From: Paramacrobiotus metropolitanus
Taxonomy: Eukaryota > Tardigrada > Eutardigrada > Parachela > Macrobiotidae
Reading direction: 5' to 3'
DNA length: 64,000 bases
Assembly (NCBI RefSeq): GCF_019649055.1
Contig: NW_026570468.1
Coordinates: 33,376 to 97,375, forward strand
Below, piece by piece: positions 29,430-38,451 of the stretch; the first letter of the stretch is position 1, and each line of letters begins with the position of its first letter. The position numbers and the translations under genes were made by a program. The notes beneath the pieces are model-generated. The model searched no databases. It was not told the DNA's origin and saw only the letters and a list, made by a program, of their open reading frames with translations.

Positions 29430-32400
29430 TCACCGGACTGGTTTTGCTAAACTGTCCGGTTTCGGCGGCCGCGGCCATTCTTCCTTTGCTTTCTGAATAT
29501 GCATTAGGCATATTTCCGGCTTCGCTTTTGCCAAAATCAGGTGAGCTGATTCGTATGGCACAAACTGTGCTTCCTTTGCGACGCCGATTCTCTCTGTAAG
29601 CATTAATGCTGGGATAGACGGCGACGGTTTCACACCAGGCGGAATTAATGGGTCGAAATGATGCGCCCGGATAATATCTGCCATGTGGTGGGTTTTCCGT
29701 GGGTGCCAATCTGGCGCTTCTGGATGACGACGGGAGAGTCTCCAAGTCATCGTGTTCATATCCAATATAAACGGCTTAGTTGCCAGGAAATCCAGACCAA
29801 GGACAATGTGATCCCGGTCAAAATTAGAGCTGACCAGCAGGGCATGTTCAAATGCCATACCAAACTCGTGAATAGTGACCAACACCGACATTGGTTCGAT
29901 CACTTGCCGTCCTTGGTAAGCTGTATGTACCACTCTTCCCTGAATATGATCTGGACACCGGTGTATTTTTAAGTTCATATCTTTCGCCATTTTATAAGAC
30001 ATTACAGAAATACTGGAACCGGTATCTATCATCGTTTTGATTTTTTTATAGTTCACATCAATCACGGAATACCACGCCTGTGCGTCCAGTGTCGGCATTA
30101 AGCACACATGATCCGCCAATGGGTATTGATTTACGTCCACCACTTCCACTGTATTACACTGGATGGGAGGAATATCTAAACCCGCAGGTAAGTCAAGTTC
30201 CATCATGTTTATTTGTGGCGCATTAGCTCTGTTCAAAATTTCTGGTGTTGGCTCATAAAGCCTGGGAATAGCTAGCGGATTTCTACACGATGCTGCTGCG
30301 TGTAGCGCATGACAACGGAAACAGATTTCTACTCCCCGGGCATTCGCCCATTTTTCTTTAACTACATTACGTTCGTCAAACGGTGCGACTTCTACCTGAT
30401 TAGGCTGCGGGGTATTTTGCCTAATATTCTGATTATTTTGAAACGGCTGCCGATAATTATTGCTATTATTTCCGCCCCGCTGGAAATTATTCCCGCGAAA
30501 ATTATTCCCGTAATTATTTGGTCGGAAATTACCCTGATTAAATCCACCGTTGTTATTTACAGGTCCGTTCGGCCGGAAATTCTGGAAATTCTGCATCAGT
30601 GGAGGCGTGGGCTGCATTTGTTGCACTGGGGCTGGCGGTTGAGCCTGCATCTGGGATTGCTGCTGAGGCTGCATTATCGGTTGTTGAGGGAATGACTGCC
30701 CGTACTGCACTGGTTGCATTTCCATTACTTGTGGCTGCTGATACACCGGATACGGTATATATTGTACTTGCGGCTGGGATACGTTCGGAACTGGGATAGG
30801 CTGCGCCTGCGGCGGCGGCGGCGGCGTTTGACTTTCTGTCTGCACATTCTGATAATTACCCGAACCGAAGTACGGCCTGGAGTATCCTCCACGATAATTC
30901 CCACGGTTTCCTCTGGTCGAGTAATAATTTCCACGTGATTGGAATTCACCACGACCGGTACGATTTTCTGGTTCATTTCCCGCACTCCGCGGTTCTCGAA
31001 TTGTTACCCTTTGCTGAGGTTCATCCTCCTTTTTATCACCATCCAGTATTTTTTGTAATTTCTCACAGTCTTGTAACTGCGATTCAAACTCTTCGTACGT
31101 TTCCGGTCTGTCTTGGTATATTGTCCTGTACCATCCTTTTCTATATTTTTTCAGACCTTCCAGAAGGACTTCAATCTTCTCTTCTTCCTGTATTCTCAGC
31201 TCCTTAAACCAGATAAGGAAACTGTCCAGGTATGAGCGCACTGTTTCATTTACTTGACAGTGTCGATTATTCATTGCCCTTCTCATTTCTGCCTTAGAGG
31301 ACGCACCGTTAAAATGCTTAATGATAGCGGGCTTAAAAAATTCGTTCCAAGTTCTTGTTTTATTATCTTTATACAGGTCTGCAAACCAAACGTAGGACGG
31401 TCCTTTAAATGCACCGGAAATTGCTCTGCATGTCTGCTTGTCATTCCACCCATTTGTGGTACGACATTGATCAACGGAAATCAACCATTGTTGTATCCGT
31501 TCTGGCCGGGAATCATCGAAGTTTTGTAATTTCATGCCGGATTCTGATTTATCCGTGCCTCTCTCGGTTAATTTCTCCAAAATGTCCACTATTTTTCCTT
31601 CCGTTTCCCGTTGTCTTTGTTCCCGTGGATCATTGTAAATAATTCTTTGGGAGGAACCAGAGGAAGTTGATTCTGTCGCACTCGGCGGACGACGGTGTTC
31701 GTCATCACTCTTTCCCTCTTCATCACTTTCATCCTCATCTGTTTCTCTGCGACGGGTACTCTTTGTCTTTTTCCTTTCCATTTCAATAGTGTGCTTTTGC
31801 AACACTTCTTTTCTTAAAATAGTGGGCGGATTTTTCTTTAATTTAATGAAACTTTCCTTTGTTTTAGTAACCTCTGCTGGTTTCTCTGACCGTTTAACTG
31901 ATTTGGACGACTGTGCCGCGCTGGGCTCACGGTGAGTATATGACGGGTTCACTTCCGACGGGGCAAAAGTTTGCTGATCGTGGCGATCGTTATGTGTCAG
32001 GGGCATATCATCCCCCGTACCCACCGGCGCTTCCGGTTCAAAATGTACTTCCCTTGCAGCATATTGAGCCTGGTTTCGGTAATGCCGTACTTCTTCCTGC
32101 AATTCAGCATACGCAGCTTCCCCATTGTGCAAATGTTGCTGTAAATTGTGGATAGTTATCCTACACTGATCACTTTCCGTCCTAAGACGATCCACTTCCG
32201 TCTGTTTCAGGTAAGCTGCAGCCTGCGCTTCTTTCGCTTCCTTTTCTAACTCGGCACACTTTGTACATGCTTTATTTACTCTTCGTTCCTTCTGTAATTT
32301 TTCCTTTTCCGCTTTTTCTGTAGCAATTTCCGCCTTATATTGCTCAATTGTTGCCAACAATGTTTCTTCTCTGTCCTTAGAGACAGCCGCCGTTGCCGCT

Positions 32401-33902
32401 CTTGACGAGGACAGGTACATTTCGTTCTGAGATTTAACCATGGCCAGTTCTTCCTGTAACTGTGCCACATAATCCACATCTGGATTAATTCGCTTTTGTT
32501 CCTCCGACACCTGCCTCCGCAATGATTCAATTAAATTCGTGTCCTGTCGATTTTTGTTTGATAGTTCCGTGTAGGCATCTCTCTGTTGCTGTAACTCCCT
32601 ACGCAACGTACTCGCCTGTTCTGCTAATTTGTGATTTTGTTTCTGCAGGTCAGCGTTTGCCTGCTGATCAACCTTTGAATTTCTGGACGATTTAATTGCA
32701 TCGTACTCCCGCCGGAGTTCCTCCATTGCATTCTCCATATTGCGGTTATCGTCTTTCAATTGTTGGTATTCCTCCAATAATTTTTCGTATTCTTTTTTGT
32801 CCTTTGCCGCGTTTTCCCGGTAATTGTCCAAACTCTCATTCAGTGAACGGTTTCTATAGAGTGCAGTGTCCCGCTCTTTACAAGCCGTTTCACATCTTTT
32901 TCTCATCTCGTTAAAGTCCGACTGGAATTTTAATTTTGCCTGTTTCTCTTCCTGTAGAAGCTGATCCATACGCTTAGATTCACCAATGGAATCTAATTTT
33001 ATCTTTGCCTGTGCCACTATTCTCCGGATTCCACGCAGGAGAAACGGAAGTGACTCTCGTGCAATTTTCTCCAAATCTTTTTCTGTTGTGGCTGTAGCTA
33101 ATCTGTCATCGACACTAGCGGCCTGCTCCATGAATTCTTCATCCGTAAATTCAAAATCTTTATCTGTGAGGAATCCCTGCAATCCCACTTGTGATGCGTG
33201 AAATGTGGAATCACCTGTACGGACTATTTTCATCCTTGGTAAGTCAGACACGTCATCCAGTTTACTGGCTGGTGATTCATAATCAGAGGAGTGATCATCC
33301 TCTGTTTCCATCATTGCTTCATTAAAGTCAATTAAACTTCCCACCGAGATTGGTTCATTCCCATTCCCTATATCAGGCTGAGAGGGCGCCTCCTTTGGTG
33401 CCGACTTCTCTTCCTGATTTATGACTGTATCTGCAACCTGCTCCTTTGCGGATCGGGTTGACGGTTCTGAACCCTGCGGTGTTTTTTCTTTCTGATTCGC
33501 TAGCTGCTTCCTGGCTTCAATTTCTTTTTTGAATTCAGGCACCTTCTCCAGTGCACGCTGGGCAGCTGCCTTAAATTCTTCATCTGTGACGTATTCCTTA
33601 ATGTACGGTTCGGGAATACACCTATCTGTCGTTAACCAATTCTTGATATAATTGGGCCGTTTCCTTTGATATTGTGGTAATGTTGGATCTTCCTGATACT
33701 GAACCCAAGGTTTCCCGCAATACTGTATATCTGGCACTTCAATGCCCAATTCCCGATACATCAATTCCAGTGGAATTACATCCACGTTAAATTTGAACCT
33801 TTTCTGATTCGATGCATCATACGGTCCTTTCGCATACAGTGCAAGAATTTTCGGGTCAATCTTTATGATCGCCCTCGATTTTTTCTTCCCTGTATCCGAC
33901 AT
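29430..33902 (-). CDS. Gag-protease polyprotein (1490 aa) of the giant element
   Basis: ATG in good context (CACCATGTC). Very long for a gypsy Gag (usually 300-600). Layout: N-terminal domain ~1-110; Ser/Glu-rich region to ~300; long coiled coil ~310-610; Lys/Arg and Asp/Glu-rich linker; a Retrotrans_gag-type capsid domain ~800-950 (IQQWLISVDQCR, GPSYVWFADLY, NETVRSYLDSFLIWF); an Arg/Gly then Gln/Pro/Asn-rich low-complexity stretch ~970-1180; a variant zinc knuckle CFRCHALHAAASC (C-x2-C-x3-H-x4-C) near 1191; and a retropepsin ~1270-1385 with active site DTGSS (~1293) and IVLGLDFL. It forms particles and matures them. The coiled coil is unusual. It ends 1 nt before the next ORF. Confidence 0.9.
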   Translation of the reverse strand: MSDTGKKKSRAIIKIDPKILALYAKGPYDASNQKRFKFNVDVIPLELMYRELGIEVPDIQYCGKPWVQYQEDPTLPQYQRKRPNYIKNWLTTDRCIPEPYIKEYVTDEEFKAAAQRALEKVPEFKKEIEARKQLANQKEKTPQGSEPSTRSAKEQVADTVINQEEKSAPKEAPSQPDIGNGNEPISVGSLIDFNEAMMETEDDHSSDYESPASKLDDVSDLPRMKIVRTGDSTFHASQVGLQGFLTDKDFEFTDEEFMEQAASVDDRLATATTEKDLEKIARESLPFLLRGIRRIVAQAKIKLDSIGESKRMDQLLQEEKQAKLKFQSDFNEMRKRCETACKERDTALYRNRSLNESLDNYRENAAKDKKEYEKLLEEYQQLKDDNRNMENAMEELRREYDAIKSSRNSKVDQQANADLQKQNHKLAEQASTLRRELQQQRDAYTELSNKNRQDTNLIESLRRQVSEEQKRINPDVDYVAQLQEELAMVKSQNEMYLSSSRAATAAVSKDREETLLATIEQYKAEIATEKAEKEKLQKERRVNKACTKCAELEKEAKEAQAAAYLKQTEVDRLRTESDQCRITIHNLQQHLHNGEAAYAELQEEVRHYRNQAQYAAREVHFEPEAPVGTGDDMPLTHNDRHDQQTFAPSEVNPSYTHREPSAAQSSKSVKRSEKPAEVTKTKESFIKLKKNPPTILRKEVLQKHTIEMERKKTKSTRRRETDEDESDEEGKSDDEHRRPPSATESTSSGSSQRIIYNDPREQRQRETEGKIVDILEKLTERGTDKSESGMKLQNFDDSRPERIQQWLISVDQCRTTNGWNDKQTCRAISGAFKGPSYVWFADLYKDNKTRTWNEFFKPAIIKHFNGASSKAEMRRAMNNRHCQVNETVRSYLDSFLIWFKELRIQEEEKIEVLLEGLKKYRKGWYRTIYQDRPETYEEFESQLQDCEKLQKILDGDKKEDEPQQRVTIREPRSAGNEPENRTGRGEFQSRGNYYSTRGNRGNYRGGYSRPYFGSGNYQNVQTESQTPPPPPQAQPIPVPNVSQPQVQYIPYPVYQQPQVMEMQPVQYGQSFPQQPIMQPQQQSQMQAQPPAPVQQMQPTPPLMQNFQNFRPNGPVNNNGGFNQGNFRPNNYGNNFRGNNFQRGGNNSNNYRQPFQNNQNIRQNTPQPNQVEVAPFDERNVVKEKWANARGVEICFRCHALHAAASCRNPLAIPRLYEPTPEILNRANAPQINMMELDLPAGLDIPPIQCNTVEVVDVNQYPLADHVCLMPTLDAQAWYSVIDVNYKKIKTMIDTGSSISVMSYKMAKDMNLKIHRCPDHIQGRVVHTAYQGRQVIEPMSVLVTIHEFGMAFEHALLVSSNFDRDHIVLGLDFLATKPFILDMNTMTWRLSRRHPEAPDWHPRKTHHMADIIRAHHFDPLIPPGVKPSPSIPALMLTERIGVAKEAQFVPYESAHLILAKAKPEICLMHIQKAKEEWPRPPKPDSLAKPVR

Positions 33903-33929
33903 GGTGTAGCTGTATCGCGAGATTGGTCG

Positions 33930-33946
33930 TTAACCTTTGCGGTTAA
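33930..33946 (-). other. Leader hairpin 1 with GCAAA loop
   Basis: TTAACC TTTGC GGTTAA: perfect 6-bp stem; in element RNA the loop is GCAAA. Confidence 0.65.
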
Positions 33947-34084
33947 ACTCCCCAATTAAACTACAATTTGTTTCCTTTATTTCGGCGATTGTGCCAAAAT
34001 ACAGCAGCGCTTTTGCCGCCTTTAATTTCTGCTCCCGTTCCTCCTTTTAGGTTTGAAACGGTATGCAGTAAATTCCTATTAATT

Positions 34085-34118
34085 ATTGTGGGCGACCTTT
34101 GCGGCCTTCCACCACAAT
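34085..34118 (-). other. Leader hairpin 2 with GCAAA loop
   Basis: Outer 7-bp stem ATTGTGG/CCACAAT encloses GACC TTTGC GGCC, the same pentaloop in a paired context. Confidence 0.65.
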
Positions 34119-34588
34119 TTTATTTTATTTAATTCCTACTGCTGCAGGTCAGTCACCGACTGCCTGTTTTGTTTACGTTTTAGCCGCCACTGCTGGCTGC
34201 TGATTTGGCTACCGATTTCGGCTGCCTTTTGTTTGCACTGCTGAAGATTTTATCTAGGCTGGCCGGTTACAATGGCTTTAGCCCTGATGTAATCTACAGC
34301 TACTGACTGACTGCAGGCCAGGCACACTGACACTGCGATTACACTTTATTCACCGCGGTTACTGCTTTGCGCAGCTAACCCGGAAATTACCCACTTTTCT
34401 CTTCTTTCTTTTAACACCGTAGCCGACTTTTAAGGTTTCGACTACTTTTCACTGCAATAATTTCGGTCCGAATTAAATCAATTAAATTACTGGGCGAGGA
34501 AGCTCAGCCCGGTGTGGAAGCACACCCAATGCGTGGAAGCACGCTTGAAATAAAACCCTAGGCCAGATCAGGAACGCTGACCTCCTTC

Positions 34589-34612
34589 GGCGTACCTTTG
34601 CGGTTCAACGCC
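34589..34612 (-). other. Leader hairpin 3 with GCAAA loop
   Basis: Outer stem GGCGT/ACGCC plus inner ACC TTTGC GGT, the same pentaloop again. It lies ~80 nt from the PBS. Confidence 0.65.
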
Positions 34613-34689
34613 TTTCTACGGACCATTCAAACACTCAAACCACCATCAAAATTCCATCCACGATTTTACTGTAACATCGGAAAATCACG

Positions 34690-34707
34690 AACCATCGGTG
34701 GGCGCCA
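34690..34707 (-). promoter_or_regulatory. Primer binding site, tRNA-Lys(CUU)-like
   Basis: Directly abuts the 5' LTR. In element sense it starts TGGCGCCCACCGATGG; the first nine bases match the complement of the tRNA-Lys(CUU) 3' end (TGGCGCCCA), with scattered matches after that. Confidence 0.8.
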
Positions 34708-34766
34708 TGTCGTGTGAAGAGACTCTGTACGGTTTAGTGTAAGAGACTAACCACTTCCCTGCCACG

Positions 34767-34794
34767 ACTCAATCGGTAGAGCAACTCTTAAATC
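34767..34794 (+). other. tRNA-Lys D-arm/anticodon-arm-like segment in U5
   Basis: Plus strand ACTCAATCGGTAGAGCA matches the conserved tRNA-Lys D-arm at about 15 of 17 positions and is followed by ACTCTTAAATC, close to the CUU anticodon loop. The element RNA therefore has a stretch complementary to the primer tRNA ~60 nt from the PBS. Confidence 0.6.
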
Positions 34795-35085
34795 AACTGT
34801 TACAATAGAAACTGGAGGAAACTATCAGGAACACGAAGAATCTGGAATCCCTAAGCAATTGTGCCGGATACTCCTAACTTCCGGTCGTTACATATGCGGG
34901 TCGGACGTAGTACGAGCATACCGTGTTTACCACGCTATAATCCGATACAAATTACGAACGTCGATAATCACAGAAGATGCTTTACTCCGCTAACACACAA
35001 TCATATGCACAACTCAGGAAAGTTAAAAGCAAGTAGTCTCGAAATCTGAAATCCAAGACTGCTACCGATATTAGAGACGACATGA

Positions 35086-35095
35086 ATATTTATAG
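35086..35095 (-). promoter_or_regulatory. TATA box of the 5' LTR
   Basis: CTATAAATAT in element sense, within U3. The 3' LTR has two substitutions just beyond it (CTATAAATTC). Confidence 0.6.
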
Positions 35096-35244
35096 ACTAA
35101 AAGAAGTAAACATCAAATACACCGCTAAGCCATAACTGAGTAACGAATCACAGAACTGATTAACTGATATCCGTGTTGCAGGTAAAGGCGGACAGTCAGT
35201 GGATGTACGGTGGAATCCTCGTACGTACTCCTCTCCACACGTCA

Positions 35245-35248
35245 ACCC
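35245..35248. repeat. Target-site duplication, right copy (ACCC)
   Basis: Matches 8947-8950 and directly follows the LTR. Confidence 0.7.
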
Positions 35249-35309
35249 CATGTCGTGCGAGTAGTTGTCCTTGGCGAAATATGAGTCATCAATGACGCTT
35301 AAGTAAGAA

Positions 35310-35690
35310 TAACGATGTTTGTAAACCGATTAAATTATTAAGCTACGTAAATTATTCGGCATGGCGAAGTCGGAATAATGTTTACAACCTGATTAAACTT
35401 CTAAGGTGATTAAATTAATAAGCATGAGGAAGTCGGCATGGAGCTTTGAATCTGATAAATTATTAAGGTGAATATTAAGGTAGACAGCATCGACAAAGTG
35501 GCATACTGCGGAAATCGTTAGAGGTATCCCTTTACAGACCCAGTCTGGCGACAGGGTCTTCATCTCACGATGGCATTTCCTAAAAAAAAGCTGTAACTGG
35601 TTTCTCGAATCCAACATTTGTCTTTGCAATACGATACTCAAAACATTGTGATAGCAAATTTTACCGGTCAAATTAGATTCCTACCCTAGA
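35310..35690 (+). repeat. Dispersed repeat family, copy B
   Basis: Contains two or three ~45-60 bp units of the form GAAGTCGGAATAATGTTTACAACCTGATTAA, followed by a unique part (CTTTACAGACCCAGTCTGGCGACAGGG ... ACTGGTTTCTCGAATCCAA). Copy C is the inverted counterpart; copy A is direct. Confidence 0.65.
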
Positions 35691-35902
35691 GCGAATGGAT
35701 TATATAAACTCGTGGGTTGTAACAATGAGCAGAACTGCGAGTGTAGAACATTGGGCTTTTCCGATTTCGAGATATACTCAATAAATAATATTCTTTTAGC
35801 TTTTAAGTTATTGTGAAATTTATACTAATTACATGCAACCGCTGTATCGGACTACGATAATACTCCCAATTGTGCAATATACTAAAGCAGCAGCCTAATA
35901 TT

Positions 35903-36820
35903 ATGACTTTCTTCAACAACACTACAGCGCAGAACGCCAGTCATGCAGCCTCCACACCACCCGGCTGGACTCCACTACTATTAACGTCAACAGTCATTGC
36001 CTGTGCATGCTTCCTCTTCAATGTCATCGTATTAGTTGTGCAGCTCCTCCCGCAAACCCGGTTCACATCCTTTACCAACTACCTCATCGCTATCTCCGTC
36101 GGGAATGTTTTATGGTTAATCGGCGTGCGCCCGCTGTCCATTTACAGCGCGGTCACGGGCGTCTGGCCCGGCGGCTATGCCGTGTGTGCAACGTTCTCGT
36201 ATTTCCAGTTTGTGGAAAGCCAAATCCCCGTGTTCGTCCATGTTCTCATATGCATCAACCGCGTGTGGGCGATCACTTATCCCGTCTCATACCGCCGACG
36301 TCACAACTTCAAGATGGCAGTTTTATCATGTCTGGCAGTGTTGGCATACGTCCACGTTCCGCAGTTTGCCAGGTTCGTATTGGAATACTTTTATTACAGT
36401 CCACCGGTTAAGCCCACTGACTGCCAGCCCGGTGCCGGAGGATACTGATTTGGCGACGCATCGATACCGTACTCCATCGCGCCGTTCCTGTGTTCTGGTT
36501 TAGCTATTCATGTTTATATCATTTTCAAACGGTGGCAAAGGCGCGAACGGCAGGTTATAAATCCAGCCGGCGGGTCAGAAAGGTCACCAGGGATGGTGCC
36601 CCGTTCGACAGTTAAGCGACGGCAACGGTAAGTGAAGCCCTTCGTTATTCTGACTGCTACGACAATAACGGTTCTCCTCACCTGGGTTCCTTCGAATGTT
36701 TACTTTGGGTTGATTTATCTGGGCTTTCGCATACCATATTGGGTAACTAATTTTCAGGCAATAATGTACCATCTGCAGATGCTTTTCGACCCTATGATAT
36801 GGCTGGTCAGTCTACGATAA
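35903..36820 (+). pseudogene. GPCR 4, frameshifted relative of GPCR 1
   Basis: The ATG at 35903 (MTFFNNTTAQ) begins a GPCR 1-like protein intact through TM1-TM4 and loop 2 (CQPGAGG). A 1-nt deletion after the Gly run ends the frame at 36448. A second small deletion and a stop lie before TM6, and the TM6-TM7 end (DPMIWLVSLR) is still readable in another frame to 36820. NRVW replaces DRY. At least two frame lesions make it a pseudogene or a badly damaged allele. Its partner on the other strand is reduced to the fragment at 37500. Confidence 0.82.
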
Positions 36821-37499
36821 ACGCCTCGTACTGTTTTTGTATGCGAAATTGTAATTACACTGTATATTGTGCGACACGTGTATCGATCGGAAATGCTGAT
36901 ATAAAAAATTTCCTTTTTAGTGGAATAATTACAAATAACTATAAATTACGGGAGATGACAGGTTCTGTACTCCTTGTCTTATTTAATTTACGGAAAAGCA
37001 TGTTCAAATCTGCTTTCGGCTAAATGTTGTTCATACGTTTTGCGCACATTCTTCGATTCGAGTCACTGAGCAATCAGGTATTGTAAAAATGTGAAAAGCA
37101 GCGGTACGTGTTATGTTTCGCTTGTACATCGAGAACTGTTTAATATTATTATTTACGTAGTATGAGCTTGCACAAGTACACAGATGCTCTTATTATTCTC
37201 ATAAATACATATTATTACAATGGCACATGTACAGTTGTACTACATACCAAACAGTTCTCGACCTATTGCATTGGCATTCAGCAACGGTGTATTCGATATT
37301 TTGCAAAACAAACATGCAACGCGCAAGAAACCTAGCAGACAAATTTTTACACAGCATGCAACTTTAATTCGTTGACTGTTCCTTTAAGCCTTTTCCTTTT
37401 TTCGGTTTCAGTAGAATAATTCCGGAACAACTATTACCTAAGTCTGTCCAGCGTCCAGGAGCTAGATTTCTTAAGCCAAATTCAAGCTTAAAATTATTT
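36821..37499. other. Spacer
   Basis: No gene. The first ~80 bp resemble the sequence after GPCR 5, as expected for duplicated units. Confidence 0.5.
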
Positions 37500-37650
37500 T
37501 AAGTCCTGTATTTCCAGCTTAAAATCACATAAACCGGTCAAAACTGTTTGCATGGCTGTAAGAGGGATGCAAGTCCCAGAACGGCATTTGGATGCTAACG
37601 TGGAGTTTCACCCGGTAGACATCCGACCACCCTCTCACCTTACATGGTGG
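37500..37650 (-). pseudogene. Fragment of a GPCR 2-type gene
   Basis: About 150 bp resembling the TM7 end of GPCR 2 in minus sense (AAACCGGTCAAAACTGTTTGCAT and the following CCCAGAACGGCATTTGGATG). The rest of the gene is gone. It shows that this GPCR 4 unit once had a convergent partner. Confidence 0.65.
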
Positions 37651-37784
37651 AGCTTCCTGAATATTTAGCCAGTAGATCTCGATATATCAGAATACGAAAA
37701 CCGAATGTTCCAGGTTTCCAGTTCTGCATAGTCGTTGTTATAACAATGATTTTATTGATTTTATATGACGCATTCGTTCTTGGA

Positions 37785-38170
37785 ATCTACCGGTAATTAG
37801 ATCTGTATCATTTCCTATCACAATATTTTGGGTGTCGTATTATACAGTGCAAGCTTCGATTCGAGAAACCAACTACTGTCTGTCTTCAGGAGATGCAGTC
37901 TTCCGATGGAATTGCCCTGTGACCAGACTGGATCTGTAAAGCAATACCTTTAACCATTTCCGAAGCATGCCATTTTGTGGGTGCAGTCTCCCTTAATAAT
38001 TGGCTAAATAATTCAATTAGTTTGAAAGCATTATGCTGACTTCATCAAGCTTAATAATTTAAGCAGCCTAACAGTTTAATTAATCATTTTGTAAACATTA
38101 TTGTAACTTCGCGGTGCTCATAATTTAATTAGCTTGATGTTTTAATCGGTTTATAAACATCATTAAATTT
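37785..38170 (-). repeat. Dispersed repeat family, copy C (inverted)
   Basis: Reverse complement matches copy B over the CAGTCTGG..GGTTTCTCGAATC..ACACCCAAAATATTGTGATAG part and carries several TGTTTACAAA..GATTAATTAAA units. Copies B and C form an inverted pair around GPCR 4. Confidence 0.65.
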
Positions 38171-38451
38171 TTGTGGAAATTCCGTACGAAAAACTGGAAA
38201 TTAGGCCTTTGCGCGTACAACAGGCCGGCGGCGCGTGATCGGCGCCATATGCGAAATCGAAGGTGTATGCCTCACCGGTTCGAGCTTCCGATAGGCCCGC
38301 TTCCACCCGACTGCCCCCGTTATTGCGTTGAGTAACAGAACAGCTGTGACAAAGTTTTTACGAAATTTATATTAGAGCTGCATGCAGGCGTTGTAACGAA
38401 CTACGACATAATCTTCCCAACTGAGCAATACTATCGCAGAAGCTTAATATT

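Larger units (their letters stand above)
33903..34689 (-). promoter_or_regulatory. 5' leader between PBS and Gag
   Basis: ~790 nt untranslated in element RNA. It carries three hairpins that share a GCAAA loop (listed separately) and would house packaging and splice-donor signals. Several C/T-rich and GCTGCTG-like stretches are present; no ORF of note. Confidence 0.6.
8951..35244 (-). mobile_element. Giant (26.3 kb) Ty3/gypsy-like LTR retroelement with accessory genes
   Basis: A complete element on the minus strand, bounded by ~535 bp LTRs starting TG and ending CA in both readings, with an ACCC target duplication, a PBS at 34690-34707 and a PPT at 9484-9494. Order in element sense: 5' LTR, PBS, leader with three hairpins, Gag-protease (29430-33902), linker ORF with extra zinc module (27029-29428), RT/RNase H/integrase (24636-27089), integrase C-terminus plus another zinc module (23129-24709), then about ten accessory ORFs over 9.5-22.8 kb, PPT, 3' LTR. 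One accessory gene (16234-17428) is antisense and spliced. The LTRs differ by two substitutions and three small indels, so insertion is recent. Typical gypsy elements are 5-12 kb; plant Ogre and planarian Burro elements are known giants. No envelope-like transmembrane protein is seen. Confidence 0.93.
34708..35244 (-). repeat. 5' LTR of the giant element
   Basis: 537 bp, nearly identical to 8951-9483. In element sense it starts TGACGTGTGG and ends CACACGACA next to the PBS. A TATA-like CTATAAATAT lies at 35086-35095, which would put the RNA start near 35,055 and make most of the rest R-U5. Confidence 0.95.

Noticed and set aside
23399-33201. Plus-strand ORFs across Gag and Pol of the giant element
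   Set aside because: All are antisense shadows of the Gag/Pol frames, short and without domain-like pattern.
8951-35244. Envelope gene in the giant element (endogenous retrovirus interpretation)
   Set aside because: No accessory ORF has a signal peptide, transmembrane segment, fusion-peptide-like stretch or furin-like site that I can see.
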